Shown here in pieces: positions 7,238 to 14,892 of a DNA stretch of 19,566 nucleotides. Each line of letters opens with the position of its first letter. The first letter of the stretch is position 1. The notes beneath the pieces were generated by a model, which saw only the letters and a list, made by a program, of their open reading frames with translations, was not told the origin of the DNA and made no database searches. The stretch covers positions 1-19,566 of the forward strand of contig JBBAAR010000020.1 in the NCBI GenBank assembly GCA_041658185.1, read 5' to 3'. Position numbers and translations under genes: made by a program. The DNA is from UBA8919 sp041658185. GTDB lineage: Bacteria; Elusimicrobiota; UBA8919.

Positions 7238-8529
7238 TGCTCAAAAACAAAATCCGCAAATCGTTAAAAAATTCTTTTTTAGACGGTGCTTTTTTTTCCG
7301 TAATGTTCGGGGCAGGCGACGCATATCTCAATCCTTACGCCATCTGGATGCAACTCACACCTCAGCAAATAGGGCTTTTATCTTCGTTCCCGGGATTATT
7401 TTCATCTGTCGCACAATATAAATCACCGGCAATAGTCAATATTTTAGGACGAAAAAAAACTATTTTAATTTCCGTTTTTCTTCAGGCACTGGTGTGGGTT
7501 CCTATCATAGCGACAGCATTCATTACCGGCAATAAAGGATTATTTCTCATTTTTTCTGTAACACTTTACTCAACTTTCAACGCGTTGTCCGGTCCCGCTT
7601 GGGCTTCTTTAATGGGACAGTATATTCCGTCGGATAAAAGGGGTTTGTATTTTTCATGGAGAAATAAAATACTGGGCTTCATAACTCTGTTGAGCACATT
7701 TTTTGCGGGCATAATTTTATATTTTTTTAAACTAGGGTTTTTTATAATTTTTTCGGTTGCGGCGGGATGCAGGTTTATATCTTTCTTTTTCTTAACAAAA
7801 TATTACGAACCGAAAACAGGCAACAAAATAGTGAACAGGGATAATTTCTTCTTATATTTTAAGAATTTCAGCAGCGATGATTTCGTTAAATTCTCGGTGT
7901 TTGCGGGGCTGATGAGTTTCGCCGTATATTTGTCGGTACCGTTTTTTGCCGTCTATATGCTGCGAGATTTAGGTTTCAGTTATCTGAAATATACTATCGT
8001 AACTACTTCTGCTTCCGTCACATTACTTCTTACGCTTTCAGCGTGGGGCAAGCACGCAGATTCAGTAGGAAATATTTCTGTAATAAAACTTTCTGCAATG
8101 ATGATTTCCGTTTTGCCGGCGCTGTGGATTTTTTCATCATCTACTATTTATTTACTAACAGTTCAGATTTTTGCCGGATTTGCGTGGGGCGGATTCAATC
8201 TTGCCGTCATGAATTTTATTTACGATAAATCTGCGAAAGAAAAACGGATAAGCAATTTTTCATTTTTTAATCTTATCAACGGTCTTGGCATTTTTGCGGG
8301 AAGTATTACCGGGGGCTTCTTGATACCGAATTTACCCGCAATATCCGGCAATAAAATTCTGACGCTTTTTCTTATATCGGCAATAGTCCGTTTCATAGCA
8401 AGTGTTATGCTCTCAAACATAAAGGACTCAAAAAATGTACGGACGGTCGGAAGTTTTGAACTTTTTTTCAGCATAATAGGAATAAAACCGATTATAGGAG
8501 TTCAACAGGACACCGTGAGGATAGAATAA
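7237..8529 (+). CDS. Major facilitator superfamily transporter, 430 aa
   Basis: Inner-membrane secondary transporter with about 12 hydrophobic segments in two halves. Between segments 2 and 3 it has NILGRKKTIL, matching the MFS motif A region. Early residues SVMFGAGDAYLNPYAIWMQL and the loop GQYIPSDKRGLYFSWRNK look like the uncharacterised MFS group often seen in uncultivated bacteria. The substrate cannot be read from the sequence. The ATG overlaps the stop of the cNMP-binding protein by one base, with no Shine-Dalgarno of its own, so its translation depends on that gene. The C-terminus (about 405-430) is a short soluble tail. Confidence 0.88.
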   Translation: MLKNKIRKSLKNSFLDGAFFSVMFGAGDAYLNPYAIWMQLTPQQIGLLSSFPGLFSSVAQYKSPAIVNILGRKKTILISVFLQALVWVPIIATAFITGNKGLFLIFSVTLYSTFNALSGPAWASLMGQYIPSDKRGLYFSWRNKILGFITLLSTFFAGIILYFFKLGFFIIFSVAAGCRFISFFFLTKYYEPKTGNKIVNRDNFFLYFKNFSSDDFVKFSVFAGLMSFAVYLSVPFFAVYMLRDLGFSYLKYTIVTTSASVTLLLTLSAWGKHADSVGNISVIKLSAMMISVLPALWIFSSSTIYLLTVQIFAGFAWGGFNLAVMNFIYDKSAKEKRISNFSFFNLINGLGIFAGSITGGFLIPNLPAISGNKILTLFLISAIVRFIASVMLSNIKDSKNVRTVGSFELFFSIIGIKPIIGVQQDTVRIE

Positions 8530-8553
8530 ATTTTTCTACAGATTATTTTTTGC

Positions 8554-8582
8554 TTGACAGATTTATTATTTTTTGTTATACT
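8554..8582 (+). promoter_or_regulatory. Consensus extended -10 promoter for the initiator tRNA
   Basis: TTGACA (8554-8559), a 17-base spacer and TATACT (8577-8582), with the TGn extension at 8574-8576. The predicted start (8587-8590) coincides with the mature tRNA 5' end at 8588, leaving almost no leader. Confidence 0.88.
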
Positions 8583-8587
8583 ATTTG

Positions 8588-8661
8588 CGCGGGGTAGAGC
8601 AGCCCGGTAGCTCGTCAGGCCCATAACCTGGAGGTCGTAGGTTCAAATCCTACCCCCGCAA
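8588..8661 (+). tRNA. Initiator tRNA-fMet (CAT) with C at position 33
   Basis: 74 bases without CCA. The first base C1 faces A72 (a mismatch), and the acceptor GCGGGG/CCCCGC and D-arm AGAGCAGCCCGGTAGCTC follow bacterial initiators, so the identity is firm. The anticodon stem is TCAGG/CCTGG: pairs 30-40 and 31-39 are G-C but 29-41 is A-T, and 27-43 is T-G. The loop reads CCCATAA, so position 33 is C instead of the nearly universal T. T-arm GGTTCAAATCC is normal. Discriminator A at 8661. Confidence 0.95.
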
Positions 8662-8703
8662 AATTCACTCGCAAGCAAATTTTTCGCTCATTCACATAAA
8701 AAA

Positions 8704-8904
8704 ATGCAAACATTAACAGAAACTTCAAAAACTATTAAATCCTCGCAGCCCATAAGAAGAATGGGATCCGACTGCATCTATTGCTCTCTTGAACAAGGTG
8801 TATCCTGCATGATATATTTTTGCAAAAAGAAATCTTTAACCGCATGCAAAAGAGAAATCTGTAACGACGGATTCCGCGGGACATGCCCCGATTATAAACC
8901 GTGA
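8704..8904 (+). CDS. Cys-rich small protein, 66 aa
   Basis: Unrecognised. After a polar N-terminal stretch it has seven cysteines (24, 27, 35, 40, 48, 53, 61): CIYC, then C-x7-C-x4-C, then C-x7-C-x4-C-x7-C, suggesting a zinc-ribbon or metal-binding fold of two halves. There is no signal peptide or TM segment. An in-frame ATG at 8761 (residue 20) would keep all cysteines and could be the true start; neither ATG has a strong ribosome site. The stop overlaps the GTG of the prepilin peptidase gene by four bases (GTGA), which supports expression and coupling. It follows the initiator tRNA by 42 bases and may share its promoter. Confidence 0.65.
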   Translation: MQTLTETSKTIKSSQPIRRMGSDCIYCSLEQGVSCMIYFCKKKSLTACKREICNDGFRGTCPDYKP

Positions 8905-9407
8905 TCATCAACATAATCCTTTCCATTTTTTTAGCCGCTTCTTCCTATACCGACATAAAATACCGCAAGGTCTATAATTTCGTAACATTTCCGACTGTAA
9001 TTTTGGGACTCGGATTTAATTTTTTTTATTCGGGCTTGCCCGGACTAAAGGATTCGCTCGCCGGATTTGCGGCGGGTTTTTTGTTTTTGTTTATTTTTTA
9101 TTTATTGGGAGGAATGGGCGCGGGCGATGTAAAATTTATGGCGGCAATAGGGACTCTTAAAGGTTTTGATTTTGTCGTTATGGGCGGATTTTACGGGGCG
9201 ATTTTCGGCGGGGTGGCTGCAATTATCGTGCTGTTTGCCAAAAAAAATCTCCTGCCGACGCTCAAAAAATTATTTTTCGCGCTGTTTTCACTTATAACTT
9301 TTAGAACTCCCGAATCACTAAAATTTGATGAAACAAAATCGGTCTACCTACCGTACACCGTCTTTCTCTCTCTCGGAATGCTCCTTCACTGGTTAATAAT
9401 AAAATAA
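8901..9407 (+). CDS. Prepilin peptidase, A24 (TadV/CpaA-type), 168 aa
   Basis: Inner-membrane aspartyl peptidase that removes leader peptides of type IV pilin-like or secretion pseudopilin precursors. The two catalytic aspartates are visible: Asp18 in SYTDIKYRK and Asp76 in GGMGAGDVKF (the GxGD motif). About six hydrophobic segments surround them. The protein has the short A24 core and lacks the N-terminal methyltransferase domain of PilD, so it processes without N-methylation unless another protein does this. Start GTG at 8901 overlaps the preceding stop; no separate Shine-Dalgarno is seen. No pilin gene lies in the window. Confidence 0.92.
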   Translation: MIINIILSIFLAASSYTDIKYRKVYNFVTFPTVILGLGFNFFYSGLPGLKDSLAGFAAGFLFLFIFYLLGGMGAGDVKFMAAIGTLKGFDFVVMGGFYGAIFGGVAAIIVLFAKKNLLPTLKKLFFALFSLITFRTPESLKFDETKSVYLPYTVFLSLGMLLHWLIIK

Positions 9408-9414
9408 AAAATGA

Positions 9415-9504
9415 AACCACAGATGGATACAGATAAGACAATAAAAAAATGATTTTATCTGCGTAAATCGGCGTCTGTCCCGCTTGCGGGATTTATCTGC
9501 GGTT
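9415..9504. repeat. Dispersed-type palindromic repeat with nested hairpin
   Basis: AACCACAGAT (9415-9424) and ATCTGCGGTT (9495-9504) are inverted repeats with one mismatch. Between them are ACAGATAA (9429-9436) and TTATCTGC (9455-9462), further ATCTGCG-type words, and a perfect 6-bp hairpin TCCCGC-TT-GCGGGA (9478-9491). This is the layout of the CCACAGAT...ATCTGTGG repeats found scattered in many genomes. It fills the gap between the peptidase and Dus genes and may also serve as a terminator. Confidence 0.7.
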
Positions 9505-9521
9505 AAATAGTTCAAACTATC

Positions 9522-10493
9522 ATGATTAAAATCGGAAACAAAGAAATTCCGTCAAATATAATAATGGCGCCTATGTCGGGATGTACCGACCTTGCGTTTA
9601 GGACAACGGTGCGTAAATACGGCGCAAAACTCTGTTTTTTTGAAATGGTTGATGCGACATCGCTAATTATGAAAAGCGCAAAAACTTTCCGGATGCTGAA
9701 AACGAATTCAAAAGACAGACCGACAGCCGCCCAACTAATCGGCAGTGATCCAATACAGATGTTAGACGCCGCCCATATACTTTTGGACACCGTACCCGAT
9801 ATTATGTTTCTGGATATCAACAGCGCCTGCCCCGTCCGGAAAGTTCTGAAAAAGAAAGCGGGCGCTTATTTGATGAAATCTCCGAATACGCTGATTAAAA
9901 TAGCCAAGACATTATCAAATAAACTTAAACTACCAATAACGGTAAAAATAAGAACCGGTTATGATAAAAATGATTTATCCGACCTTACAGATTTAGTAAG
10001 ACGCCTTGAAGATGCAGGGTTATCGGCTATTTTCATACACGGAAGAACCTGCAAACAGATGTATTCCGGCAAAATAGATTACACGAGCATTCGGGAAGTA
10101 AAGAACACAGTATCCATACCGGTTTTCGGAAGCGGGAATATTTTCAGTCCTGAACTTGCAAAAAAAATGTTTGATGAAACCGGCTGCGACGGAATTACAG
10201 TCGCAAGAGGAGCACTCGGCGTACCGTGGATATTTAAAGATATTGAAAATTATTTAAAAACAGGGAAATTAACAAAACCAAAAAATATTACGAATAAAAA
10301 GAGGACAGCACTGAAGGAACATATAAGATATGTCAAAAAGTATAGGGAGCGTTCTTCCGAAGGAAATGTAGGGTTTATGAAAAAAATTACGATGTGGTAC
10401 ACAAAAGGTTTTCCGGATGCAAGAAATATCCGCAACAAAATCTGCAAAATAAAAAACTACGGTGAACTATCGGATTTCATAAAAAACCTATAA
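9522..10493 (+). CDS. dus: tRNA-dihydrouridine synthase, DusB-like, 323 aa
   Basis: FMN-dependent, NAD(P)H-using enzyme that reduces uridines in the tRNA D-loop. Motifs in order: IMAPMSGCTDLAFR (14-27), AQLIGSDP (70-77), DINSACPVRKV (98-108) with catalytic Cys103, TVKIRTGY, FIHGRTCKQMYSGKIDY, FGSGNIFSPE and VARGALGVPWIF. The catalytic loop reads DINSACP where DIN-M/L-GCP is usual, a mild variation. The C-terminal helical tRNA-binding domain is present, and length is normal. There is no Shine-Dalgarno sequence: a perfect palindrome ATAGTT-CA-AACTAT (9507-9520) ends one base before the ATG. A dispersed repeat lies just upstream. Confidence 0.94.
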   Translation: MIKIGNKEIPSNIIMAPMSGCTDLAFRTTVRKYGAKLCFFEMVDATSLIMKSAKTFRMLKTNSKDRPTAAQLIGSDPIQMLDAAHILLDTVPDIMFLDINSACPVRKVLKKKAGAYLMKSPNTLIKIAKTLSNKLKLPITVKIRTGYDKNDLSDLTDLVRRLEDAGLSAIFIHGRTCKQMYSGKIDYTSIREVKNTVSIPVFGSGNIFSPELAKKMFDETGCDGITVARGALGVPWIFKDIENYLKTGKLTKPKNITNKKRTALKEHIRYVKKYRERSSEGNVGFMKKITMWYTKGFPDARNIRNKICKIKNYGELSDFIKNL

Positions 10494-10864
10494 CGGCATA
10501 GACGATGCTCCGAGTTTAATCATACAATCGTTGAATTAGAATATGATTTGTTTGGTCATAAGATTTGCCACCATATAAAAGATAAACTTGCAAAAGCACT
10601 TCGAGTTTTTTATGCAAGATTACTGTTGATTTATGGAGTAATCAGTTATTGCGATTTATCCACTTTGACAGCAATTTCATTTTACAAAAATTCCAAAAAA
10701 AAACACAATAAAAAAATGACCGTAACCAACTCAGCCATCTTAAATTTTATTGTACCTGTCCCCTTTTTTTAAGCATAATAGTGCTTACTGTATTGACAGA
10801 AGCAATTTGGTCTTATAAGATAAATTTATTTTGAGCTTGAGATTAAATTTTTTCTTGTTAAATA
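10494..10864. other. 371-base gap without a convincing gene
   Basis: AT-rich and between convergent genes. It contains a 74-codon open frame (10548-10772, plus) without a Shine-Dalgarno site or recognisable motif, which I treat as chance. There is a 6-bp inverted repeat TAAGCA/TGCTTA (about 10768-10785), and a CCCC-T-run. No clear terminator is seen for either dus or the minus-strand lipoprotein, although both end here. It may hold a decayed gene. Confidence 0.5.
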
Positions 10865-11140
10865 TCATTTTTTTGACTTGGATAATAGAGATTTTGCTTC
10901 TGCGGATGCCTTTTCAGCAGTTGATTTAGATTTAACATAATCGCCGAAACCAAACATCGTATGGGCATCATCAAGCAATAACTCAGCAGTATATAATGAT
11001 AAATTTTCTTTCTTTAATGAAGCAATGTCCTTCTCTGCCTGACTAATAGCATCTGCAGCCGGTTGTTTCATTTTATTATTGCAACTACAAATAACAAATC
11101 CTATTGATACAATAAACAGCAAAAATCTAATAATCCTCAT
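10865..11140 (-). CDS. Small lipoprotein, DUF4398-like, 91 aa
   Basis: A signal peptide (MRIIRFLLFIVSIGFVICSC) ends in a lipobox-like ICSC, giving a mature lipoprotein of about 70 residues. The mature part is helical and alanine-rich: AADAISQAEKDI, then LYTAELLLDDAHTMFGFGDYVKSKSTAEKASAEAKSLL. The pattern of two helices with A-x6-A spacing and a GDY turn matches DUF4398-type periplasmic lipoproteins. It starts 13 bases after the ArsB/NhaD-like transporter gene and is probably in the same operon. Function unknown. Confidence 0.75.
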   Translation of the reverse strand: MRIIRFLLFIVSIGFVICSCNNKMKQPAADAISQAEKDIASLKKENLSLYTAELLLDDAHTMFGFGDYVKSKSTAEKASAEAKSLLSKSKK

Positions 11141-11153
11141 AAGTCCTCTTAAG

Positions 11154-12488
11154 TTAAAAATATCTAATATATAGATATAAATTACAAATTGCTACAACAA
11201 TTACCATCGCCGGAAAAGCATATTTACAATATCTTGCCCAGCCGACTTTATAGCCCTTCTTTTCAGCAATTGCAATTCCAACAACATTTGCAGATGCGCC
11301 AATCGGTGTGCCATTGCCACCAATATCTGTCCCTAATGCCAAAGACCAGCTTAATGTTTCCAGCGGGATTCCAGTTTTAGAGAGATTGAAAATTACAGGA
11401 ACCATCGTAGCAGCAAACGGTATATTATCAACTATTGCCGATGCAAATGCAGATGTCCATAAAATTATTGAAATGATAACAAAAGCATTACCTTTTGAAA
11501 TCCTACCTATCCAGTTAGCAATCAATTCCAATACGCCTGTGTATTCCAACCCACCGACACAGATAAAAAGTCCGATAAAAAATATCAACGTCTTCCAGTC
11601 AATTCGTTTTATGATTTTCTGATAGGATTTATATGCAAAAACCAAAGTGAGAAATGCAGCGATACAGCCGATAAATGCGACAGAAAGACCCGTCCAGCCG
11701 TGAGTAACAAGCAGCACAACTACAACAAGAAATACAATAATATAAACAATAAATAATTGGTAATGTGCAATCGCTTTTTTTGGTTCCGGATATTTATCAA
11801 GTTTAACTTCATGATTTGGCTTTAATAATTTTCTAAATGCAAAGTAGAAAAAAACTACCGTAAAAACCATTCCTATCCATGCTATCAGTCCCGTATTCTT
11901 CAAGAAATCAAAAAACGAAAACCCAAATGCTGTCCCAATAATAATATTCGGCGGGTCCCCGGACATTGTAGCACTGCCGCCCGTATTAGCAGCAAAGATT
12001 TCCGCTATAATTACAGGTATAGGGTCAAACTTCAAAAGTTTTGCCAGTTCTATCGTTACAGATGCAATAAAAAGTAAAACAGTAATACTGTCTATAAACA
12101 TTGCAAGAAAACCTGAAAGCAACATAAATGCGATGAAAATAGGAATTACTCTGTATTTCATAAGTTTTGCTACATAAAGACATAACCACCTGAAAAAACC
12201 AACCCTTGTCAGTCCTTCTATCATTGTCATCATACCTGCAATGAAAATTATTGTTTGCCAGTTAACACCATGTGAAACCTCTTCTTTTATTCCTTTTGCT
12301 ATCCAGAATGATGACTGAAAAATCTCTTTTAGATTAAGAACCCAAAAAATTGCATCAGGAGTTCTCAAAACAAAGACAATTGTCAATACTGCTCCTGCTA
12401 ATGCAGAAATATATCTATGCCATTTTTCAGCCATTATTGATATAAACATTGCCAAAAAAATAATAATTGCAACAATTTGTATAACCAT
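11154..12488 (-). CDS. ArsB/NhaD-superfamily (citrate-transporter-like) permease, 444 aa
   Basis: Inner-membrane ion transporter with about 12 hydrophobic segments. Signatures of the ion-transporter superfamily appear in both halves: TGGSATMSGDPPNIIIG and DSITVLLF in the first, DNIPFAATMVPV and GGNGTPIGASANVVG in the second. These are shared by NhaD sodium/proton antiporters, ArsB and citrate/dicarboxylate carriers, so the substrate cannot be fixed; NhaD-like Na+/H+ exchange is reasonable. The ATG at 12488 has AAAGG upstream. Its upstream side is a leftover treT 3' end (12520-12655), which suggests it once followed treT directly. A weak promoter (TTAACA, 17 bases, TAATCT) may lie in front. 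Confidence 0.85.
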   Translation of the reverse strand: MVIQIVAIIIFLAMFISIMAEKWHRYISALAGAVLTIVFVLRTPDAIFWVLNLKEIFQSSFWIAKGIKEEVSHGVNWQTIIFIAGMMTMIEGLTRVGFFRWLCLYVAKLMKYRVIPIFIAFMLLSGFLAMFIDSITVLLFIASVTIELAKLLKFDPIPVIIAEIFAANTGGSATMSGDPPNIIIGTAFGFSFFDFLKNTGLIAWIGMVFTVVFFYFAFRKLLKPNHEVKLDKYPEPKKAIAHYQLFIVYIIVFLVVVVLLVTHGWTGLSVAFIGCIAAFLTLVFAYKSYQKIIKRIDWKTLIFFIGLFICVGGLEYTGVLELIANWIGRISKGNAFVIISIILWTSAFASAIVDNIPFAATMVPVIFNLSKTGIPLETLSWSLALGTDIGGNGTPIGASANVVGIAIAEKKGYKVGWARYCKYAFPAMVIVVAICNLYLYIRYF

Positions 12489-12519
12489 TTTATTACCTTT
12501 AAATAAGATTAAAGTGAAA

Positions 12520-12655
12520 CTAGTGTCCTGTTAAACAATAAATGATATCACCGGAATAATAGAGTGACAGAAACATAAGAAAATAATCACGAAGGTGACG
12601 GGTTAAAAGAAAATTATTTTTTATATGTTCATGTCCGTTAAGACCGAGTTTTTTT
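12520..12655 (-). pseudogene. Displaced 3' fragment of a treT gene
   Basis: In one open frame the minus strand encodes a tail (KKLGLNGHEHIKNNF through YYSGDI) that matches the last 39 residues of TreT, then CLTGH and a stop (12522-12520). Against the real treT end (13676-13786), 11 codons of 39 differ, 8 silently, and the three changes are E/D, H/Y and V/I. The fragment begins abruptly at 12655 and has no start. It is the left copy of a direct repeat around the CaCA gene. Confidence 0.9.
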
Positions 12656-12699
12656 ACCTAAAATTATTTAATCTTATTTATAGAATTATGTACGACATT

Positions 12700-13644
12700 T
12701 TATTTTCTTACAATAACATATATTATATATGTAAGATACATAAACAAAAAGATTGCTCCTGCAGATTTATCCAGTACTCTTTCTTTTTTGAAAGATATAA
12801 ATCCCATAAAAACTAAAGTAACGAAAATCATAACTAAACCATCTATAAAAAACCATTTGTAAATATCTAATGGTGATATAAGACCAGAAATACCTAAAAC
12901 AAAAAAAATATTGAAAACATTACTTCCTAAAATATTTCCTAATGCAATCCCGCTATGTTTTTTCTTCCAAGCAACAATTGAAGCTACGAGTTCCGGCAGA
13001 GATGTTCCATTGGATATCACAACAATTGCAATAAGTGAAATTGGAATCTTAAGAGCTTTTGCAAAATTAACAGAATTTCTCACAGTCAACTCACCACCAA
13101 CCCATAAAAGTAAAATTCCTATAAATATATGTAAAAACACTTTATATATTTGCTTTTTTTTAACTTTTCCAATTTTTTTGAACTCTTGATAATCGTCAAC
13201 TACTGATTTTGCATGATAGTATATAAAACACGAAAAACAAACTAAAAAAATAATAGCATCTACACGGCTAATCTGTGTTGAAATCAAACCTGCTAATAAA
13301 AATATTACTGAAGCGAAAATTACAAATGGTGTATCTCTTGTGATAAATTTTTTATCTATAACAAGTGGATTTAAAAATGATGCAATACCAATAATTAAAG
13401 CGATATTGTGGATATTAGCACCAACAATATTTCCAAGATTTATTTCTGATTGTTTCTTAATAGCAGAAATAATATTTACTACTAATTCCGGAGTACTTGT
13501 TCCAAAAGCAACAACTGTAAGTCCAACAACAATCTTGGAAACACCGTATCGTTCTGATAATTCCACAGCACCTTCAACGAGTAAATTTGCACCAAATACT
13601 AAAATAGCAAGCCCTACTACAATCAGTACTATTGATAAAATCAT
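12700..13644 (-). CDS. Calcium/cation antiporter, CaCA family, 314 aa
   Basis: Inner-membrane Na+/Ca2+-type exchanger with about ten TM segments in two inverted halves. The alpha repeats are clear: AFGTSTPELVVN (47-57, Glu53) with GNIVGANIHN (71-80), and SNGTSLPELVAS (211-222, Glu218) with GNILGSNVFN (236-245). The two glutamates and the Asn residues line the ion site in this family. GAGGAT lies about nine bases before the ATG. The gene starts 18 bases after the treT stop, so it reads as the last gene of the trehalose operon, and it is enclosed by a direct repeat of the treT end. It may have arrived with that duplication. Confidence 0.92.
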   Translation of the reverse strand: MILSIVLIVVGLAILVFGANLLVEGAVELSERYGVSKIVVGLTVVAFGTSTPELVVNIISAIKKQSEINLGNIVGANIHNIALIIGIASFLNPLVIDKKFITRDTPFVIFASVIFLLAGLISTQISRVDAIIFLVCFSCFIYYHAKSVVDDYQEFKKIGKVKKKQIYKVFLHIFIGILLLWVGGELTVRNSVNFAKALKIPISLIAIVVISNGTSLPELVASIVAWKKKHSGIALGNILGSNVFNIFFVLGISGLISPLDIYKWFFIDGLVMIFVTLVFMGFISFKKERVLDKSAGAIFLFMYLTYIIYVIVRK

Positions 13645-13662
13645 CTAAAAATAATCCTCACG

Positions 13663-14892
13663 CTATAAATAAACAATATCACCAGAATGATAGAGCGATA
13701 AAAACATAAGAAAATATTCGCGAAGGTGTCGGGTCAAAAGAAAATTATTTTTTATATGTTCATGTCCATTAAGACCGAGTTTTTTTGCGTATTCTGGTGA
13801 GTTGAGGAGTTGTTTTATCCAGTATGCTGTCCCTTCAACGGTATGCGTTAAAATCCCGGAATATTTATGGGTAATCTGCAATGGTATTCCGCCGACAGCA
13901 CCGGCAATAACCGGCTTTTTCTTCCAGAGTGCTTCCGAAACGGTAAGTCCGAAACCTTCTCTTATGGATTTCTGAATGATTATGTCTGATGCTCTCTGAA
14001 GTGCGTTTATTTCAATATCATTATTGGACGGCTCTATCACAAGTATATGAATATCGGGATCACTGTCCGCTTTCTCTTTCACCATGTTTAAAACCTTATC
14101 ATGTTCCGGGTCGTCCGCAGCGGTGTTACCGGCAAGTACCAGTTGGCAGTCAATATGTTTTCTTACCAGTTTGAATGCTGCTATTACTCCTACAGGGTCT
14201 TTCAAAAAATCGTAACGGGAAATCTGGGTTATAACCGGCTTGCCTTTTTCTATACCGTGTTTATCCAACACGGCATTTATGATATCTTGCGGGAGTTCCT
14301 TATTTTTATCTGAAAGTGGGTCTATCGACGGTGAAATCAGATATTGTTTTATGGGCAAATTTTGCGAGAACACAGGCGCAGAAAATACGGATGCGTCATA
14401 TTGACAGACAAATTGTCTTATAAAATTCCAAACCTTCGGGTCCGGACAGGAAACATCAATGTGACATCGCCATATCCATTTTTTATTGCCGCCGAAATCG
14501 GATTTTTTTTTAATAAGTGCAACCGGTTGCGGGTCATGAATCACAATCATGTCGCCGTAAAAATTTATTGCCTGTGCATTTTCATTTGCGACCTGAAGGA
14601 AAAAATCAAATTCCTCCTCACTTACTTCGACGGGCACACCGTGCAAAGCATTATGGAATTTTTTAGTAATGTTAAAAAATTTTTCGCCGCCTTTTATTAA
14701 ATCCCATCGGGCATCAACACCGAGTTCATTCATCAAAGGAATCATTCTGTTTAATATTTCGGCAACCCCGCCGCCGACGGAAGTAGAATTTATATGCTGT
14801 ATAATTTTGCCGCTTAACTTTTCGCCAAGAATTTTTAATTCCTCAATCGTATCTTCACCTATTATCGGACTATACTCATTTATTTTTGGCAT
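13663..14892 (-). CDS. treT: Trehalose glycosyltransferring synthase, TreT, 409 aa
   Basis: GT-B-fold, family GT4 enzyme that makes trehalose from NDP-glucose and glucose, reversibly in characterised archaeal and Thermotoga enzymes. TreT-specific text includes INSTSVGGGVAEILNR (35-49) and ARWDLIKGGEKFFN (61-74). Catalytic GT4 features: His144 region WRCHID, Arg226 and Lys231 in ISRYDFLKDP, and the E-x7-E motif Glu312/Glu320 in REGFGLTVSEAL. Length equals known TreT. Its ATG overlaps the DUF5752 gene by 17 bases, with GGAG six bases upstream. The last 39 residues lie in the right copy of a direct repeat (13676-13786), so the gene may be a hybrid. Confidence 0.93.
   Translation of the reverse strand: MPKINEYSPIIGEDTIEELKILGEKLSGKIIQHINSTSVGGGVAEILNRMIPLMNELGVDARWDLIKGGEKFFNITKKFHNALHGVPVEVSEEEFDFFLQVANENAQAINFYGDMIVIHDPQPVALIKKKSDFGGNKKWIWRCHIDVSCPDPKVWNFIRQFVCQYDASVFSAPVFSQNLPIKQYLISPSIDPLSDKNKELPQDIINAVLDKHGIEKGKPVITQISRYDFLKDPVGVIAAFKLVRKHIDCQLVLAGNTAADDPEHDKVLNMVKEKADSDPDIHILVIEPSNNDIEINALQRASDIIIQKSIREGFGLTVSEALWKKKPVIAGAVGGIPLQITHKYSGILTHTVEGTAYWIKQLLNSPEYAKKLGLNGHEHIKNNFLLTRHLREYFLMFLSLYHSGDIVYL
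13676..13786. repeat. Right copy of the treT-end direct repeat
   Basis: About 90% identical to 12545-12655 (12 base changes across 39 codons, no gaps). It lies within treT and encodes its final residues. The two copies stand in the same direction about 1.1 kb apart and enclose the CaCA antiporter gene. Confidence 0.93.

Noticed and set aside
10548..10772. 74-aa plus-strand frame in the gap after dus
   Set aside because: No ribosome site, no motif, low-complexity Lys/Asn-rich end; best treated as chance.
10768..10785. TAAGCA/TGCTTA hairpin as a terminator
   Set aside because: The flanking run is T before the stem on the plus strand and A after it on the minus strand, so neither direction has the required T-run.
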